The position numbers were made by a program, and so were the translations under genes. Source: Sipunculus nudus (taxonomy: Eukaryota; Annelida; Sipuncula; Golfingiida; Sipunculidae). Taken from it: a stretch of DNA of 64,000 nt. A model generated the notes under the pieces. It had not been told where the DNA came from. It saw only the letters and a program-made list of their open reading frames with translations, and did not search any database. Where the stretch lies: contig CM049310.1 in the NCBI GenBank assembly GCA_026874595.1, positions 44,361,058 to 44,425,057 on the forward strand. Direction: 5' to 3'. Shown one piece after another: positions 13,601-25,455 of this stretch (its first letter is position 1; the number at the start of each line of letters is the position of its first letter).

Positions 13601-16600
13601 TTTATTAGATTATGTTACAAGGAGTAATATTCTTAAGTAGTTAGTCTTGCATTTTATAATTTTGTCTTGTCGCCTATAAAATAATATCCACTTCTAGTTG
13701 TTAATATAATATCGTTATAAATGAAGCCATATATAACATTTTACTCTCCCGGTCAGATGAAGATTCTTAAACTTTGACTGGATGTTGGAACATTTTCCCT
13801 TCTGTGTCTAATCTTTTCTTTAAGTGTAGATTAGAAGCATGGCATCCTTTTGGCTTAGGTAGCTAACTCGAAGCCTTATTTTATTACTATGCTAAACTGA
13901 ATGTTTTATTATTATATGATTCTTCAATCTGAGCAGGAGACCAAGCATCAAAAGATCCCCGGTTGTCATCCCCAGGTAATTAGAAAACCCCTCATCATCG
14001 ATTGTTTGATTGAAAATATACAAATAAAAGTGTTTTATTACTCCTACCAATCAACTCTGACCGATGATGACCTTAACCCAAATTAATTTTTTACCACAGA
14101 AGACCTTCCTTCCAAGTTAAATTTGCATCCCTTTTGAACTTTGGCCCCAATTCTCTCAACTTCAGCACATTATAAACGATTGGGCACTGTAAATAATAGA
14201 AAGTTGTGTTTAGCTGTCATTTTCTGGGTGAATGTAATACTTCAGTAGTCCTTATCTGGGTCTAAGGTCCTGTCCTTACAGAAACTATGAGTAACCTACA
14301 GAAAGTTTCTTTTATATGAAAAGTGCTGCTTTACAAATCCATATTAAAATAATGTATGGCCTAATTTGCCATTAATAGAATGCCACTGTTATCTGTATGT
14401 TAACCCATAATATATTAGTAATGGCAGGAGCTAGTTTTAATTTTAAGCTTCTTTAATCCTAGGAATATCCCAGCTTTATGACAGTATACTAAATAGATTT
14501 GATAAGGAATTATCATTTTAACTCTTATTATCAATTTTACTTCTGGTGAGAGGTCATTAATTCAGACTGTATCATTCACTTTCTGTTAAGTCTTTGACAC
14601 TTCACAGCCACTTATTTAAAAAAAGATTTATTATTGCAGATTTGTTGTTTTTTTTGTGCTTAAGCTTTAGAGCTACTTCTTGTGTCACTTGTGATCACAT
14701 TTCACATTGTGTTGTTTCTGGTTTGTTGCAGTACATTTTTAGCTCAGCTGACTTTCAGTCATGCTGGGCTATAGTGATGGGTCTTTGTCCGGCGTCCTTC
14801 CGTCTGTCCGGCCGGCCGGCCGGCCGGCTGTCCGGCCGGCCGGCCGTCCGTTAGCAGGTCACAAATCATAACCGTAGGGGCTAGGGCCATGAACCCTATG
14901 CAGTCTTAGAGGTTATGAAAAGATCTTGCAAACATGAAATTAGGTCACTGCGACTTATATTCTCGAAGTTATGGGGTGTGTTTGCACCCCCCAGAAATAA
15001 CTCTTTGAGACAAAATTTTCATCCCAAACCTTCCATCTTTCACATACAGCTCACCTACCAACAGGGGAAGAACCATAATTTTTTTGAGGTCAAAAGGTCA
15101 AAGGTCAAGGTCACAGGAGCCTCTTCTTTGAAAAGCCTGTGGATGCATTTTAAGCCAACCCTTTCATCCCAATTCTTTGATCTTTCACATATAGCTCACC
15201 TACTAAGTTGGAGAAGAATCCTATAGATTTTGAGGTCACAAGGTCAAAGGTCAGGGTCACAGGATCCACTTCTTTGAAAAGGTAGTGGACACATTACAAG
15301 CTAGACTTTTCATTCCAAACCTTCCAGCACTGATATCGCTTCTCTGCCAACAGGGGAAAAGACCTGTTGATTTTGAGGTCAAAGGTCAAGTTCACAGCAC
15401 CCACTTCTTGCGTGGAGTCATTTTCAGGCAAACTTTTCAATCTGTACCTTCCATCTGTCATATATGGCTTACCTACCAATAAGGGAAGAAGCCTATGGAT
15501 GTTGAGGTCAAAAAGTCAAAGGTCAAGGTCACAGTATTTAATTGTTCTAAATGCTTGTGAGCATATTTAAAGTGTAACTGTTCAACCCAAACCTTCAGTC
15601 TTTCACATATGCCACATCTATGCATAACTCAGTTTGACTCAAATTTCATATTTATGGGTCTTTTTGCTTGAATAAATAACTTATTGATTTTGGGGTCAGC
15701 TGGTCAGCAGGTTAAAGGTTGCAGGTCAAAGTTATTCACCCATTGGTTGCCAAGTAATTACACCAGATTTAAGTGGTCAGTAGTTACCCATCATTTAGAA
15801 AGAATCCAGTTGATATATGGGCAAAAGGCCAAGGTCATAGGTCAGGGATGTTCACAATTACTTATTTTATAGACCATCTCTATTTTTCTTGTATATATAA
15901 CCATCCCACTCCAGCTGGTACATCTCCCTGTGTGGCTGTAATTGTGAGTGACACTGGTGACATATGACTCCCTTTTGTATCAGCCTATTAAGTGATAAGG
16001 CTCAGTGATAAGTACCTCTTACTTCATAACAAAAACACTGTTGTCAGAATGCTTCAGCCAGGCATTAAGACTATGAGAGTATAGTATTAAGGTTTAGCTA
16101 CTGATTTATAAGATGATGGGAACATTTTGCAGTTTATTTTATGGAATCCTAGCAATAAACTTAGTTTCCTAGATATCTGAATATTTTAATATATATCACC
16201 ACATATAAAAGCAAGTGTTTGTTCTCATAATATGTGGATGTGTACCTTGATTTAGGATGGCTTTTTGTTTTATTTCAAGACTCTTAGTCATGCTTTCTGC
16301 ATTTCTTTTCTTTCAGGTTTGGCAGTTTACCTACCCTGCTGACCCCATTGAAAAGCAGAGTGATAATAAAAAATATTGGACTTACACTTTTTACAATTGC
16401 ATATCTATAAATCTAATATGAGGGCCTGGACATGCCTTTTGAATTATTTTGGGCATTTATTACTGGATAATTTGCTCCAAGTTTGGTCTCTTATTGGAGA
16501 ATGTGGGATATCAAATGTTCAAATGTCATACTTGTCAGAAATCCATTATGTCTGCCAGTTAGCCACCTTAGAAATTCTTTCTTCAGGGCAGTTTCAGTAT

Positions 16601-17784
16601 TTTTTCTTTAATTTTTGGTCCGATTTAGAGAATGTTTGTTGTCTGATTTAAGACTTGTCAGAAGTCCAATATGGCGACCAGGCAACCATCTTTTAATTCC
16701 TTAGTTAAAGTGAATGCAGTTGGATGTATATTTATGTAATCTTGTAAAGGATTGGGTCAAATATTTCTGAATAAATATTACCATCATTTATAAAAGTGCA
16801 GTACAGTTGGCTTGTATTGAATAAAAATTCATACAGAAGCACCTGTTTCTCAGTAATTCTTGCATGTATTTCCTTGATTTTTGCTATATATTTTGATCTT
16901 ATATTTGCCCTTTGTGGTGTTCCTTTTGAGACTGACAGGTTTCAAGCAAGCTGTTGGAATAGTTCCTGATAGCTTAACAATCATGCATTTTCCTCAGACC
17001 ATCAATTCACTGTGTTTTAACCAGACATAGGTAATATATATTTCTGTTGTCATAGAAAATTTTCAACAAATTGGCAAATTGGTTCTTCAAAATTTGACTG
17101 GAAGTTGTGAATCTCAATCCATGATGTCACAGGTCATGCTCGGCAGCTGAGCGTCATGACCCATGGGTCACTTGTTTTTTTACAAAAAGGGAATGACATT
17201 CGTCAAAATAGAATTTTATTTAATATGTGATAAATAGATGCTCATTAATTTAGAAATGTTTTAAGTCATTTATTTTGTTTAATTTTTATATTTTCAAAAA
17301 ATATTATATATTCTCAGTATATCAAATGCTTCTAATTAACTGATTATTTTTAAAACTTTGTTCTCACTTTACTATTCTTTAACTTTTTTTTGCAGATTTG
17401 GAAAACAAGACAGTCACTCAAGAAAGTCAACATACAAGGTGTATTAAGAACAAGGATGCATGGACAGAACTAGAAACAACAGCCCAAAATGATATCACAA
17501 ACTCATGTGTCAGACCATTAATTCTCAAAACTATGCAAAATTCTCCATCCGCGATACCAAAGGGCTTGTTGGAATCCTTGAACACAGGAAGCCCTGCTGT
17601 TGCTTTTCCTACAATACAGGAAGCATTAGACTGGATTATTAAGCTTGCTGCCAGTCAGAGACAGACTGATGCAGCTGCTGGTGATGCTGGAACAACCAGA
17701 GAAGTTAATGTGTTATGTACTGGTAGTCTGCATCTTGTAGGTGGTATACTGAGAGTACTAGACCCTGATATCTGTGACCGATAA
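2..17784 (+). CDS. FPGS: Folylpolyglutamate synthase, 3' part (gene begins before the window)
   Basis: The enzyme adds glutamates to folates with ATP, retaining them in cytosol and mitochondria. Exons read from GT-AG borders and continuous phase: 2-103, 368-445, 799-860, 1446-1548, 2029-2106, 3085-3229, 4073-4177, 5145-5242, 6970-7022, 10303-10378, 10581-10644 and 17396-17784. They total 1353 bp, giving 450 residues and a stop. The first exon carries VRERIRING. Later exons carry [27 protein letters not shown] followed by HKAGI (Mur-ligase centre), FFIDGAHT (C-terminal ligase domain), [13 protein letters not shown] and, near the end, TGSLHLVGG. All match animal FPGS in order and spacing. The N-terminal part with the P-loop lies off the left edge. 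There is no stop or frameshift inside, so the gene looks functional. Introns are large and repeat-rich; the last known one spans 10645-17395. Confidence 0.95.
861..5144. other. FPGS introns 3-7, mostly plain intron sequence
   Basis: Apart from the exons listed for FPGS, these introns are AT-rich single-copy-looking sequence with homopolymer runs. The only clear repeat is a (TA)n tract at about 4625-4662. I see no other gene or element here. Confidence 0.6.
4625..4662. repeat. (TA)n microsatellite
   Basis: An uninterrupted TA dinucleotide run in FPGS intron 7. Confidence 0.95.
5243..8439. other. FPGS introns 8 and 9 (left part), no named feature
   Basis: AT-rich intron sequence around exon 6970-7022. 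Short open frames here are not supported by splice context or similarity I recognise. Nothing else is seen. Confidence 0.5.
8440..9260. repeat. Tandem array, about 275-bp unit, three copies
   Basis: The phrase TAGCTCTATCATACACAAAA and its surroundings recur at 8531, 8806 and (one base different) 9082, a spacing of 275-276 bp. Each unit carries a GGTGGTGCCACC motif and a perfect 14-bp palindrome, AGGTGGCGCCACCT, at 8701 and near 8977. The array lies in FPGS intron 9. Related text occurs outside the gene near 25.3 kb, so the unit belongs to a dispersed family. Confidence 0.85.
9590..9965. repeat. Tandem array, about 142-bp unit
   Basis: Units carry ATATCTCRAYAAGAACATG, then a CACAGGGATGATTGG-like phrase, then TATRGCCACCA. 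Anchors fall at 9611, 9754 and 9895. The same unit forms an array at 28.98-29.57 kb, so this is a copy of a dispersed repeat with internal tandem structure. Confidence 0.8.
9966..12239. other. FPGS introns 9-11, no further feature
   Basis: Contains FPGS exons 10303-10378 and 10581-10644. The rest is AT-rich intron without repeats or genes that I recognise. Confidence 0.5.
10945..10968 (+). other. FPGS: Candidate 24-nt cassette exon of FPGS
   Basis: A TTTTTCTTCAG acceptor is followed by 24 nt encoding EQTNPSKT and a GTATTA donor. It is in the 1-1 phase needed to sit between exons 10581-10644 and 17396-17784. Without it, the joined residues ADLENKTVT already align with the ADQQNFTVT region of vertebrate FPGS, so the exon may be skipped, alternative or not real. 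Confidence 0.35.
12240..12720. repeat. Degenerate tandem array, about 40-bp unit
   Basis: About eleven diverged units share GGTTAGAATTCTGCAGATAA and an ACATC linker. A few outlying units recur at 13320-13490. The array lies within the last FPGS intron. It looks like an old minisatellite with no coding sense. Confidence 0.75.
13937..13975 (+). other. FPGS: Candidate 39-nt cassette exon of FPGS
   Basis: A CTGAGCAG acceptor, 39 open nt (13 codons) and a CAG|GTAATT donor lie in the same 1-1 phase as the neighbouring FPGS exons. The residues ([12 protein letters not shown]) match no conserved FPGS segment that I know, so confidence is low. Confidence 0.25.
14741..17181 (+). mobile_element. Hairpin-headed dispersed repeat, copy 1
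   Basis: The head begins AGCTCAGCTGAC, followed within a few bases by a partial reverse complement. A TCCG/CCGG-rich simple tract follows at 14799-14851. The core has repeated GGTCAAAGGTCAAGGTCAC phrases at about 15.09-15.54 kb. The tail is CAGCTGAGC, then the perfect palindrome TGACCCATGGGTCA at 17157-17170, then CTTGTTTTTT. Similar heads and tails bound the copies at 25.5, 46.8 and 59.1 kb. No protein is encoded, so it is non-autonomous; the mechanism is unknown. It lies in the last FPGS intron. Confidence 0.65.
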
Positions 17785-18850
17785 CATTAATACTGATATT
17801 TATGTGCCCAAAATGCTCTGGAATGTCACATAGCATTCTTGATTTAAATCTGGTGGGACCAGCTGATTTGTATATTTGGTATTGTGGTTATTTTTCTACC
17901 AAATAGGGAATTGGTATTAATCTATATTCATAAAATCTCTGGTACAACAACAGTGCACTATGCAATCATGTTATTTTAAATTAAATTTTTTCACATAGAC
18001 ACAGGTATGAATACAGATACGGAAAAAGCAGGCAATTGACCTGCTGATTGAGATATTTCCTTAGGCAGTGTGTATAACCACGGATCAATTTCTGTGCTTC
18101 ACAGAATTTTCATCCCAGATGGTTAAGTGTAGGGCATATTTAAGTGCACTTCAGAGTTTATTAATTACTCAGTTATAAAACAACATCCATGTGGCCAATC
18201 TGCATGTTGCATGAGCACTATACATTCGCATATCTATGCAATCAAGATGTTTGTTTACTTGGAACGTGATACATTCTGCAGACAGATTGTTGCACTCTGT
18301 GAAAAAAATAAGTTTCTATTAAACTGTTAACTACAAATTGTGTCTTCACCAGAAATTGGTAAACGTTAATAAATAGTGTTTTACTTGTGCATGGTTTACG
18401 GGTATTGCTCTCCTTTTTATTCTGTAACTACAGTTGAATATTTTTCACCATTCTTCCATCAATGCAGCAGTGTTATAAAATGTTATATAGATGTTGTTGA
18501 TACATTAAATATGGCAGGTTATAATGATTTATTTATTTATATACATGTATTATAATCATTTACAAGTTTCCTTATTTGCATATGACGATTATCATCGATG
18601 AAAATATGGGTCTTGATTGAACTGCCATAGTGATGATTTTGTTAATTCTGTTAAACCAGAATACATACTACCATGTCTTCAGTAATACCTAGCCTTTTCT
18701 GTAACTTTATTTGGAGGACATCATGTTTTATAAATATGTGTTATTTAGTTCTGTTAATAACTGGTTTGATAGGATACCTTTAAAACCATCGGGTTAATCT
18801 GTTTAAGTCATTCAGTGTTTAAAATAAAACATATCTATTCAAGGAGTATT
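17785..18850 (+). other. FPGS: Probable FPGS 3' UTR
   Basis: AT-rich non-coding sequence follows the FPGS stop. AATAAA signals occur at about 18368 and at 18823-18828. Either could end the transcript; the sequence alone does not decide. Confidence 0.5.
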
Positions 18851-20289
18851 GAAGGTACTAGTTTTTTGGTTTTCGTCATATTGTCCCCGAAATCCTCAGC
18901 GTCCATATCACTCAGGTCTTAATTATACATGTCTCGGGTCTGCTATGGACAAATGGTTAACAAAGCAATGGCCTGTCAGTCAGCAAATTTACATTTGATG
19001 AATTTAACTGTTGTATTTTAAGAATGTCACTTACAATTCTTACACCAACATTGAAGGTTTGCCTTATGTCATAAATTATTGAAATAACGTCGCGGATGTT
19101 CGTCACAAAACCGACTACTGTATAAAAATAGTGCTCAAACCAAATTTCAGATTAGCATACAATATAAACTATCGTATTTAGTTCCTCCATCTTAAATTCG
19201 TCCAAACATATCTGATACGTCATAGGTGAGATGTTTGGTTTAGGACAACATCCGGATCGGGGGCCTTTGGAAGAAATTACAGAACTGGAGTTAAAATAAT
19301 GCTGACAGGATGCACAAAATACACTGACACCTGTGATCAAAATGAAGCCTGATTAAATTGAGCAAAAAAGGAAGGGTGTAATGAATTTCAGTGATCTTTT
19401 TTTATAATGTAATGTGTATATCAGGGGAGTGCGTCGGTAATTGGACGATTACTATAGGAAGGAATGCCACTCTGCAGAAGGAAAGGCGCGGGTATTACAG
19501 TCATCTGTACCTCAGTCCGGGACTGAAACTCATAAACTGCAAAACATTTCCACTTTTAAATTGTATACAATGTAATTAATTCGGAATCATAAATCTGGAA
19601 TTCACGAAGTTAAATAACATTAAATTTTGCTTCGTTTTATACACAAGTTAGTAGCACAAGCCGCATTCTGGAACATGACCGGGGGTGGGGGGGGGGGGGG
19701 CTTGCAGTCTCAGACTGTCTTAGATCATTCTTTAAAAACGGTACACAGCAAAATATAGGGGAAGTCTATTGCCTTTAATGATATCAACATACAGAACAAT
19801 TTCAATATTTAAGTGACATTTCTTTTGCAGTATGCATGATGCCATTGTTGGTTCAGCCTAATCAGTGGTGTACTTAAGGCCATATTTCTCCTGCATTTAA
19901 TAAAATGGTCTAATCTGAATATCGTTAGTTCCTGTTTTATTTTTCTATCAACTAGTTGTGAGAACAGAGTGGAGAGGATAATGTTCATTCATTGTCCTCG
20001 CATGATATTAATTATTCGGATCATTCTGCATGGTCGTATAAACCAGAAAACAGATGTCTCTATGTCGTCCATTCGTTATCAGAGCACAAATTGAAACCGC
20101 TAAACCTGGAAACTTCCGACTTAAAACCTGAACGACTGATGAAAAATCCCCTTGAAAATACTAACTTATCAAAGAATGACCTTTAAAAACATGGTTGAGA
20201 GTCTGTCCGTACGTAAACAGGACACAATGTTAACCGTTGGATGTAGCAACTTCCAACTGAAAACCCATGAAAAAATTAAGTAACTGTGA
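18851..20289. other. Intergenic, no named feature
   Basis: AT-rich sequence with a G homopolymer tract near 19680-19700. No gene or clear repeat is recognised. Confidence 0.5.
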
Positions 20290-21047
20290 CATATATCGAT
20301 GGCTTGTAAATCCCCCCCCCCCCGCAGAATAATTAAAAATTTGATACAAAAGCTCCAATATCTGAACATTGATTGCCATGATTCTGTCCATGAATATTGA
20401 TCATTGAGGGTTTCACCATTTCCTGAAGACTAGAGGCACCACCTGTATTTGTTATTCTAAGTTTTTTTCTCTAGTTTTGAGACCTTCAAATGAAGCAGTC
20501 TGGCTGTTAATAGGGCACAAACTGTAACCGTTAGACCAAGAATATTCTGACTGTACATCTAGGGAAGTTTTAGGAAAATCTCCTCGGAAACCTGAAATTA
20601 GGCCATAGTGGCCTATATTCTGCAAGATATGTGAAAGAACTTTATTTGAGCACCCTATTTGACAGATTTGCATGATTAGTACAGTTTGACCTAGAAACTT
20701 CTAATTTGATTAAGATCCAGGAGGTTCCTGTAAAAATTTCGTGGAAACCTGAAATAATGTTACTGTGACATATTCTACAAGCTGTGTGAAAGAAAATAAT
20801 GTTGACACTCTGTTATTCACATGGGCACAAATGGTAGCAGCTTGGTGTAGAATAAGGTCACTGTAACCTATATCTAGGGTCTATTGGCAGAATGCATGAT
20901 TTTGAGCACTCTGGGAGTCATTTAACCCATTGTTCGCGAACCTGTGAGCTTATGCGATGGTGTGGCGTCGTCCATCGTCTGTACGTTAACCCATACTATC
21001 TTGAAAACGGCAAGAGTTAGCGTCACAAAATTTTATGCAAAAAATAA
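20290..21047. repeat. Dispersed repeat fragments
   Basis: Phrases such as CACTGTGACCTATATTCTG and GACCTAGAAACTTCT recur here at roughly 120-150 bp spacing and again at 59.1-61.8 kb. From about 20935 a second family begins (GTGAGCTTATGCGATGGTGTGG), seen again at 24.71 kb. The sequence continues at 23168 after the element inserted at 21056. Confidence 0.65.
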
Positions 21048-21934
21048 GTCATCTACAGTGGCTCGTATAGGACATGCACAAAATTATTTTTTATCTCGTT
21101 CCCACACGATAGTATCTCGTGGCCACGCGATAATTATCTCGTTCCCACGAGATAGTATCTCGTTCGAACGCGATAATTATCTCGATCCCACGCGAAAGTA
21201 TCTCGTGGCCATGCGATAATTATCTTGTTCCTACGAGATAGTATCTCGTGGCCAAGCGATAATTATCTCGTTCCCACGAGATAGTATCTCGTTCCCACGC
21301 GATAATTATCTCGTTCCCACGAGATACTATCTCGTTCCCACGCGATAATTATCTCGTTCCCACGCGTTAGTATCGCGTGGCCACGCGTTGGTATGCCATG
21401 CTATAGCTTAAGCCCTCATTTGGACAAGAATGTCTGTGGTCTGTTTAATATCGAGCGTCGATGCAGCTTTAATTGTTTGTATGTATTTCGTTGTATGTGT
21501 GTTTGAGCCGAATGCTTTGAGGTAAATTTCAGCAGTTTTCATTGCGTTGGTTCACCATTTCATTGCGTTGGTTCAACTAGCCGATTTTTATTTGTTCATG
21601 GAAAACTGTATTGAGTTTGTTTTAGGGTAAGGGTGATATAAACCCTTGTGTACCAAACATGAATTAAACTGAAACACTTGATTGTATTTTACCTTCCCAG
21701 AAAATCTTATTTTTTAGGACTAGGGTTGGGGTTATTTAATGTCGGGTATACCGAACAGGGTAAACAACATGTCGGTTTGCGTTATGTCTCAAGGGAGAAG
21801 CTTACAACAAAAGGTCTCAGCCATGCCACTTCATTATGACTGGGGGGAGGGGTTAAGGAGACCTTTTTACGAGAAATTTGCTCATTCTTCCCCTTCACAA
21901 TTTTCTTTCTACATTAAAACTTCAGTTATGTATT

Positions 21935-22055
21935 CATAGGCGGCGAAACCTTGGGGGGGGGGGCGCGGGGGCCGAGCCCCCCCCCCCCCCAACAGGATGG
22001 ATATAAAAACATCCACTCTATTATTATTGGGTATTTGCATCCTAACATATATATG

Positions 22056-22112
<57 letters not shown>

Positions 22113-22627
22113 CCTCTTCTGCTCAGTACTTGGAGTACCATATATAAACGGCCGCAGACTCCGAAATTTGCGGTGAAAAAAAGTTGATATTCTGTGTGAA
22201 AATTAATCCATTTCCAGACAAATAACAAAATATCTCCCTACAAGGAGGTACTGTTTTACTTAATAAGCATTGACCAAAAAAATGCACCAGAATGCAGAAG
22301 TACCCATACAGTTTTTCAAAATTTTCAAAACCTTGGGAGGTTGAGACCCCCTCCCAACCATCCCCCCCCCCGTCGGGGATTACCCCATCAAATCCCCCCC
22401 ACTGGCATTTGTGTCAGGCTACGACCCTTATTTATAAATATATATATATATACATATATATATAAATAATAATATATATATAATATATATATGTATATAT
22501 AATATATATAATATATATACTAGTATATATATATTATATATATACATACACACACACACATATATATATATATACTATTTGGGTACACTATTGGGCCCCT
22601 AATGAAAATTTGGTTTCGCCGCCAATG
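21935..22627. mobile_element. Small nested TIR element
   Basis: The left end CATAGGCGGCGAAACC (21935-21950) is matched 15 of 16 by the reverse complement of 22612-22627. The interior is C/G homopolymers and long TA tracts (about 22056-22108 and 22430-22580). No clean target duplication is seen, so the exact ends are uncertain. It sits inside the 21056-23159 element. Confidence 0.5.
22430..22580. repeat. Imperfect (TA)n with short (CA)n
   Basis: Long AT-alternating tract with a CACACACACA segment near 22550. Confidence 0.9.
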
Positions 22628-23167
22628 GTAATTTATATTGCGAACATTTATTATGAAAAATATTTAACCCGAACTAGCGCCCCCCCCCCCCCCCCTTTCC
22701 TCGCTCACACATTCTCCAAACAAACATGGCCCACGAGTGTTGTACGAGTGCCCGTTGTATCATTTCAGGTCTCAGCATTCAGGTCCGCTCTAAATTCATG
22801 CAAATAATTGACCATAGTCTTGATCCAGTGTATAGAAGCATGCCTCAAGGATTTAAGATGTAGGCCTAACTGTATTATCTATCTACATTTATCTCGTTCC
22901 CACGCGATAATTATCGTGTGGCCACGCGATAGTATCGCGTTGGAACGAGATAATTATCGCGTGGCCACGAGATACTAACGCGTGGGAACGAGATACTAAC
23001 GCGTGGGAACGAGATAATTATCGCGTGGCCACGAGATACTAACGCATGGGAACGAGATAATTATCGCGTAGCCACGAGTTACTAACGCGTGGAACGAGAT
23101 ACTGTCTCGTGGGAACGAGATAAAAATAATTTTGTGCATGTCCTTTACGAGCCGCCGTAGTCATCTA

Positions 23168-24419
23168 AAAAACTATCGGATTTTGCTTATTTTTTTTTTG
23201 GCTAACTGCATTTTCTTAGATTTTATAGGAAAAAAGCTAAAAAAAAGCTTAAAAATCTTCTTCTCCGAAACTGTTCAGCAAAATTGTCGATTTTTCACAG
23301 ATATGATTCCTGAAACAATCTCTCAAGTTTGTTCAAATGGTTTAAGTTCGGTGAATTCCGTGAACTTAGTCATCTGTCCAAAAAAGCATACTAATATGAC
23401 AGTCTCAGAAACGGCCGGAGCTATCATCACCAAATTTTATGCCAGTGTTGGTCACATGAGTCATATAAGAAATTCAGGTATTAGTGGCGCCACCTGCATT
23501 GACTTTTTTTTGTACGGGGGTCATTGGTCATCTGTACGTTAACCCATAATTTCTCAGGAATAGCAGGAGCTACCATCCCAAGATTTTATGCAATAATCTG
23601 TCACATATCAAATGTTGTGGGATTCAGCTTATTTTTTTGCTATCTGCATTTACTTAGATTTTATAGGGAAACAGCTGAAAAACCTTTAAAAGCCTTCTTC
23701 TTGTAAATGGTCCAGCCAAATTGTTCAATATTTACCAGAAATGATCCCAGAGGCAAGCCCTCTCAAGTTTGTTCAAATGGTTTGCATTTGATGAATTTTA
23801 CCGGAATTACACGAATTTTAACTATGTCATTTGGCCAAGTAAGCATTCTGACATAGTAATCTCAGAAATGACAGAAGCTAGCATTACCAAGTATTGTGCA
23901 AATGTCGGTCACAAAACTCATATTTGAAGTTGTAGATTTCGTGGTGCCACCTACATTGACCTGTTTTTTATGGGCAAAAACCTCATAATTTGAGCCTCTT
24001 TCAGCTTAAAATATTTATGATTAAACTGTCAAATTGAATCGTTCAATTTTTCAAAAGAATTATCCTAGGACATGGTTCCTTTTATCATATCAGAATAGAT
24101 TGAATTTGTTGAATTTTGATTGAGTCGTGAAAAGCTTAAGTTGGTCTTATGGCCAGTATTATGTCTATTTCAAACTCAAGACTGCAATAGTGTTCTTCTA
24201 CAAAATTATTGTTTCAATTATTACTTCTGTAACATTGCACAAAACTATTCTTAGTTAGCCTTTATTCAAGTTTACTTGAATGATTTTTGGCAGAATTATT
24301 GGACCTTTAACAATGAAAGGACTGCATCTTTTATTATTCTAGATATTTTGATAAAAAGTTTATGAATATGTCAGCTTGAAAAAAGGCATTTCAGCCAAAG
24401 TCTTTAAGTATGTGTTAAC
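23168..24419. repeat. Dispersed repeat, right half, with about 450-bp internal repetition
   Basis: The text around TTAACCCATAATTTCTCAGG, TTTTATGCAATAAT and TTAGATTTTATAGG recurs inside this stretch and before 21047. It includes GTGGCGCCACCTGC at about 23486 and GTGGTGCCACCTAC at about 23942. No coding content. Confidence 0.6.
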
Positions 24420-25120
24420 ACATTTACCAACAGGCCAAGATTGTGTCTGCATCTATAAATAGATTGAGAAACTGCCAACTGTTTCAGATTTGGCAACAGA
24501 TCAAGAGTTCATTCAGTGCAGCCAGATATAGGTCAAGAGTTCAATCAGTGCAGCCAAGCACAAGGCATGTGATCACCTCATGGTTGACATGTGAACACCT
24601 TATGGGCACCTTGTGGTCACCTCATAGATAGCATGTGATCACCTCATGAGTATCATGTGATCACCTCATGGGTGTCATGCCCCTCAGGGCTGCATGTGGA
24701 GCCAATCTGTGAGCATATGCGATGGTGTGGCTACTATTTCAGATTTGGCAACAGGCCAAAGGTCAGTCTGGATCTATTTATAGCTTTGGCAGACTGCCAA
24801 CAGGTCAAGAGATCATTCAGTGCAGCAAGGTAAAGATCAGGAAGTCACTCAGTGCAGTAGCTGCATTCTATTTATAGCCTTGGCAGACTGCCCACTGCAT
24901 CAGATTTGGCACCCAAAGTTCAGCCTGGATCTATTTATAGCTTTATGCAACAGGTGAAGAGTTCACTCACTGCAGCCAGGTACAGGTCAAAAGTTCACTT
25001 AGTCTAGCCAGGTGAAGGTCATGAGTTCACTCAGTGCAGCAGCCTGAGCAAGCAATTTGTAACAGTTCACTCAGGGCAACTGACTTTTTCACCTAAGCCT
25101 GGTCAGCCCTATGCATCAGA
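24420..25120. repeat. Irregular tandem repeats
   Basis: Repeated phrases GGTCAAGAGTTCA(C/A)TCAGTGCAGC and ATGTGATCACCTCATG, at 30-70 bp spacing, fill this stretch. No gene is seen. Confidence 0.7.
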
Positions 25121-25129
25121 CTCAAGGTA

Positions 25130-25455
25130 AGTTTGATGTATTGGCCTGATATTTTGACCTGTCTATGTGTCTTTGATGGCTTTCTCGTTCATATATATTT
25201 GATATATCAGCCTTAAATTGGGCTTTCTCGTTCATATATATTTGATATATCAGCCTTAAACTGGGCATATTTATACATATCGAATAGCTTTGTCGTATAA
25301 AAGACTGGTGGTGCCACCTACAATAATTTTTACACAGTGTGTGTCCCTGCTTATTTCTCAGGAGGGGTTTGACATATCAGTATGAAATTGAGCATATGTA
25401 TATATCTCTAATAGCTTCGTTGTATACAAGACTGGTGGTGCCAGCTACAATCATT
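25130..25455. repeat. Repeat fragment with a 46-bp duplication
   Basis: GGCTTTCTCGTTCATATATA and the following bases are duplicated in tandem at about 25178-25270. CTGGTGGTGCCACCT occurs near 25310, and a variant near 25437, as in the array in FPGS intron 9. Confidence 0.65.

Larger units (their letters stand above)
21056..23159. mobile_element. TIR element with palindromic arrays, hAT-like target duplication
   Basis: The ends are inverted: CAGTGGCTCGTATAGGACAT on the left matches the reverse complement of the right end with few changes, and the match runs on through CACAAAATTATTTTT into arrays of TATCTCGT. The 8-bp repeat GTCATCTA flanks it (21048-21055 and 23160-23167), and the sequence on either side reads through as one host repeat. 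Arrays at 21091-21395 and 22888-23122 are made of about 21-22-bp foldback units such as TATCTCGTTCCCACGAGATA. An 8-bp duplication and a CAGTG start fit hAT; the right end is CGGCG, so the superfamily is inferred. There is no transposase. Confidence 0.7.

Noticed and set aside
21091-21395. CRISPR-like array of short palindromic units
   Set aside because: The units are directly abutting and variable, there are no unique spacers of constant length, and they sit in the inverted ends of an animal transposon.
21926-22228. Open frames rich in YIYIYI
   Set aside because: They are translations of (TA)n tracts.
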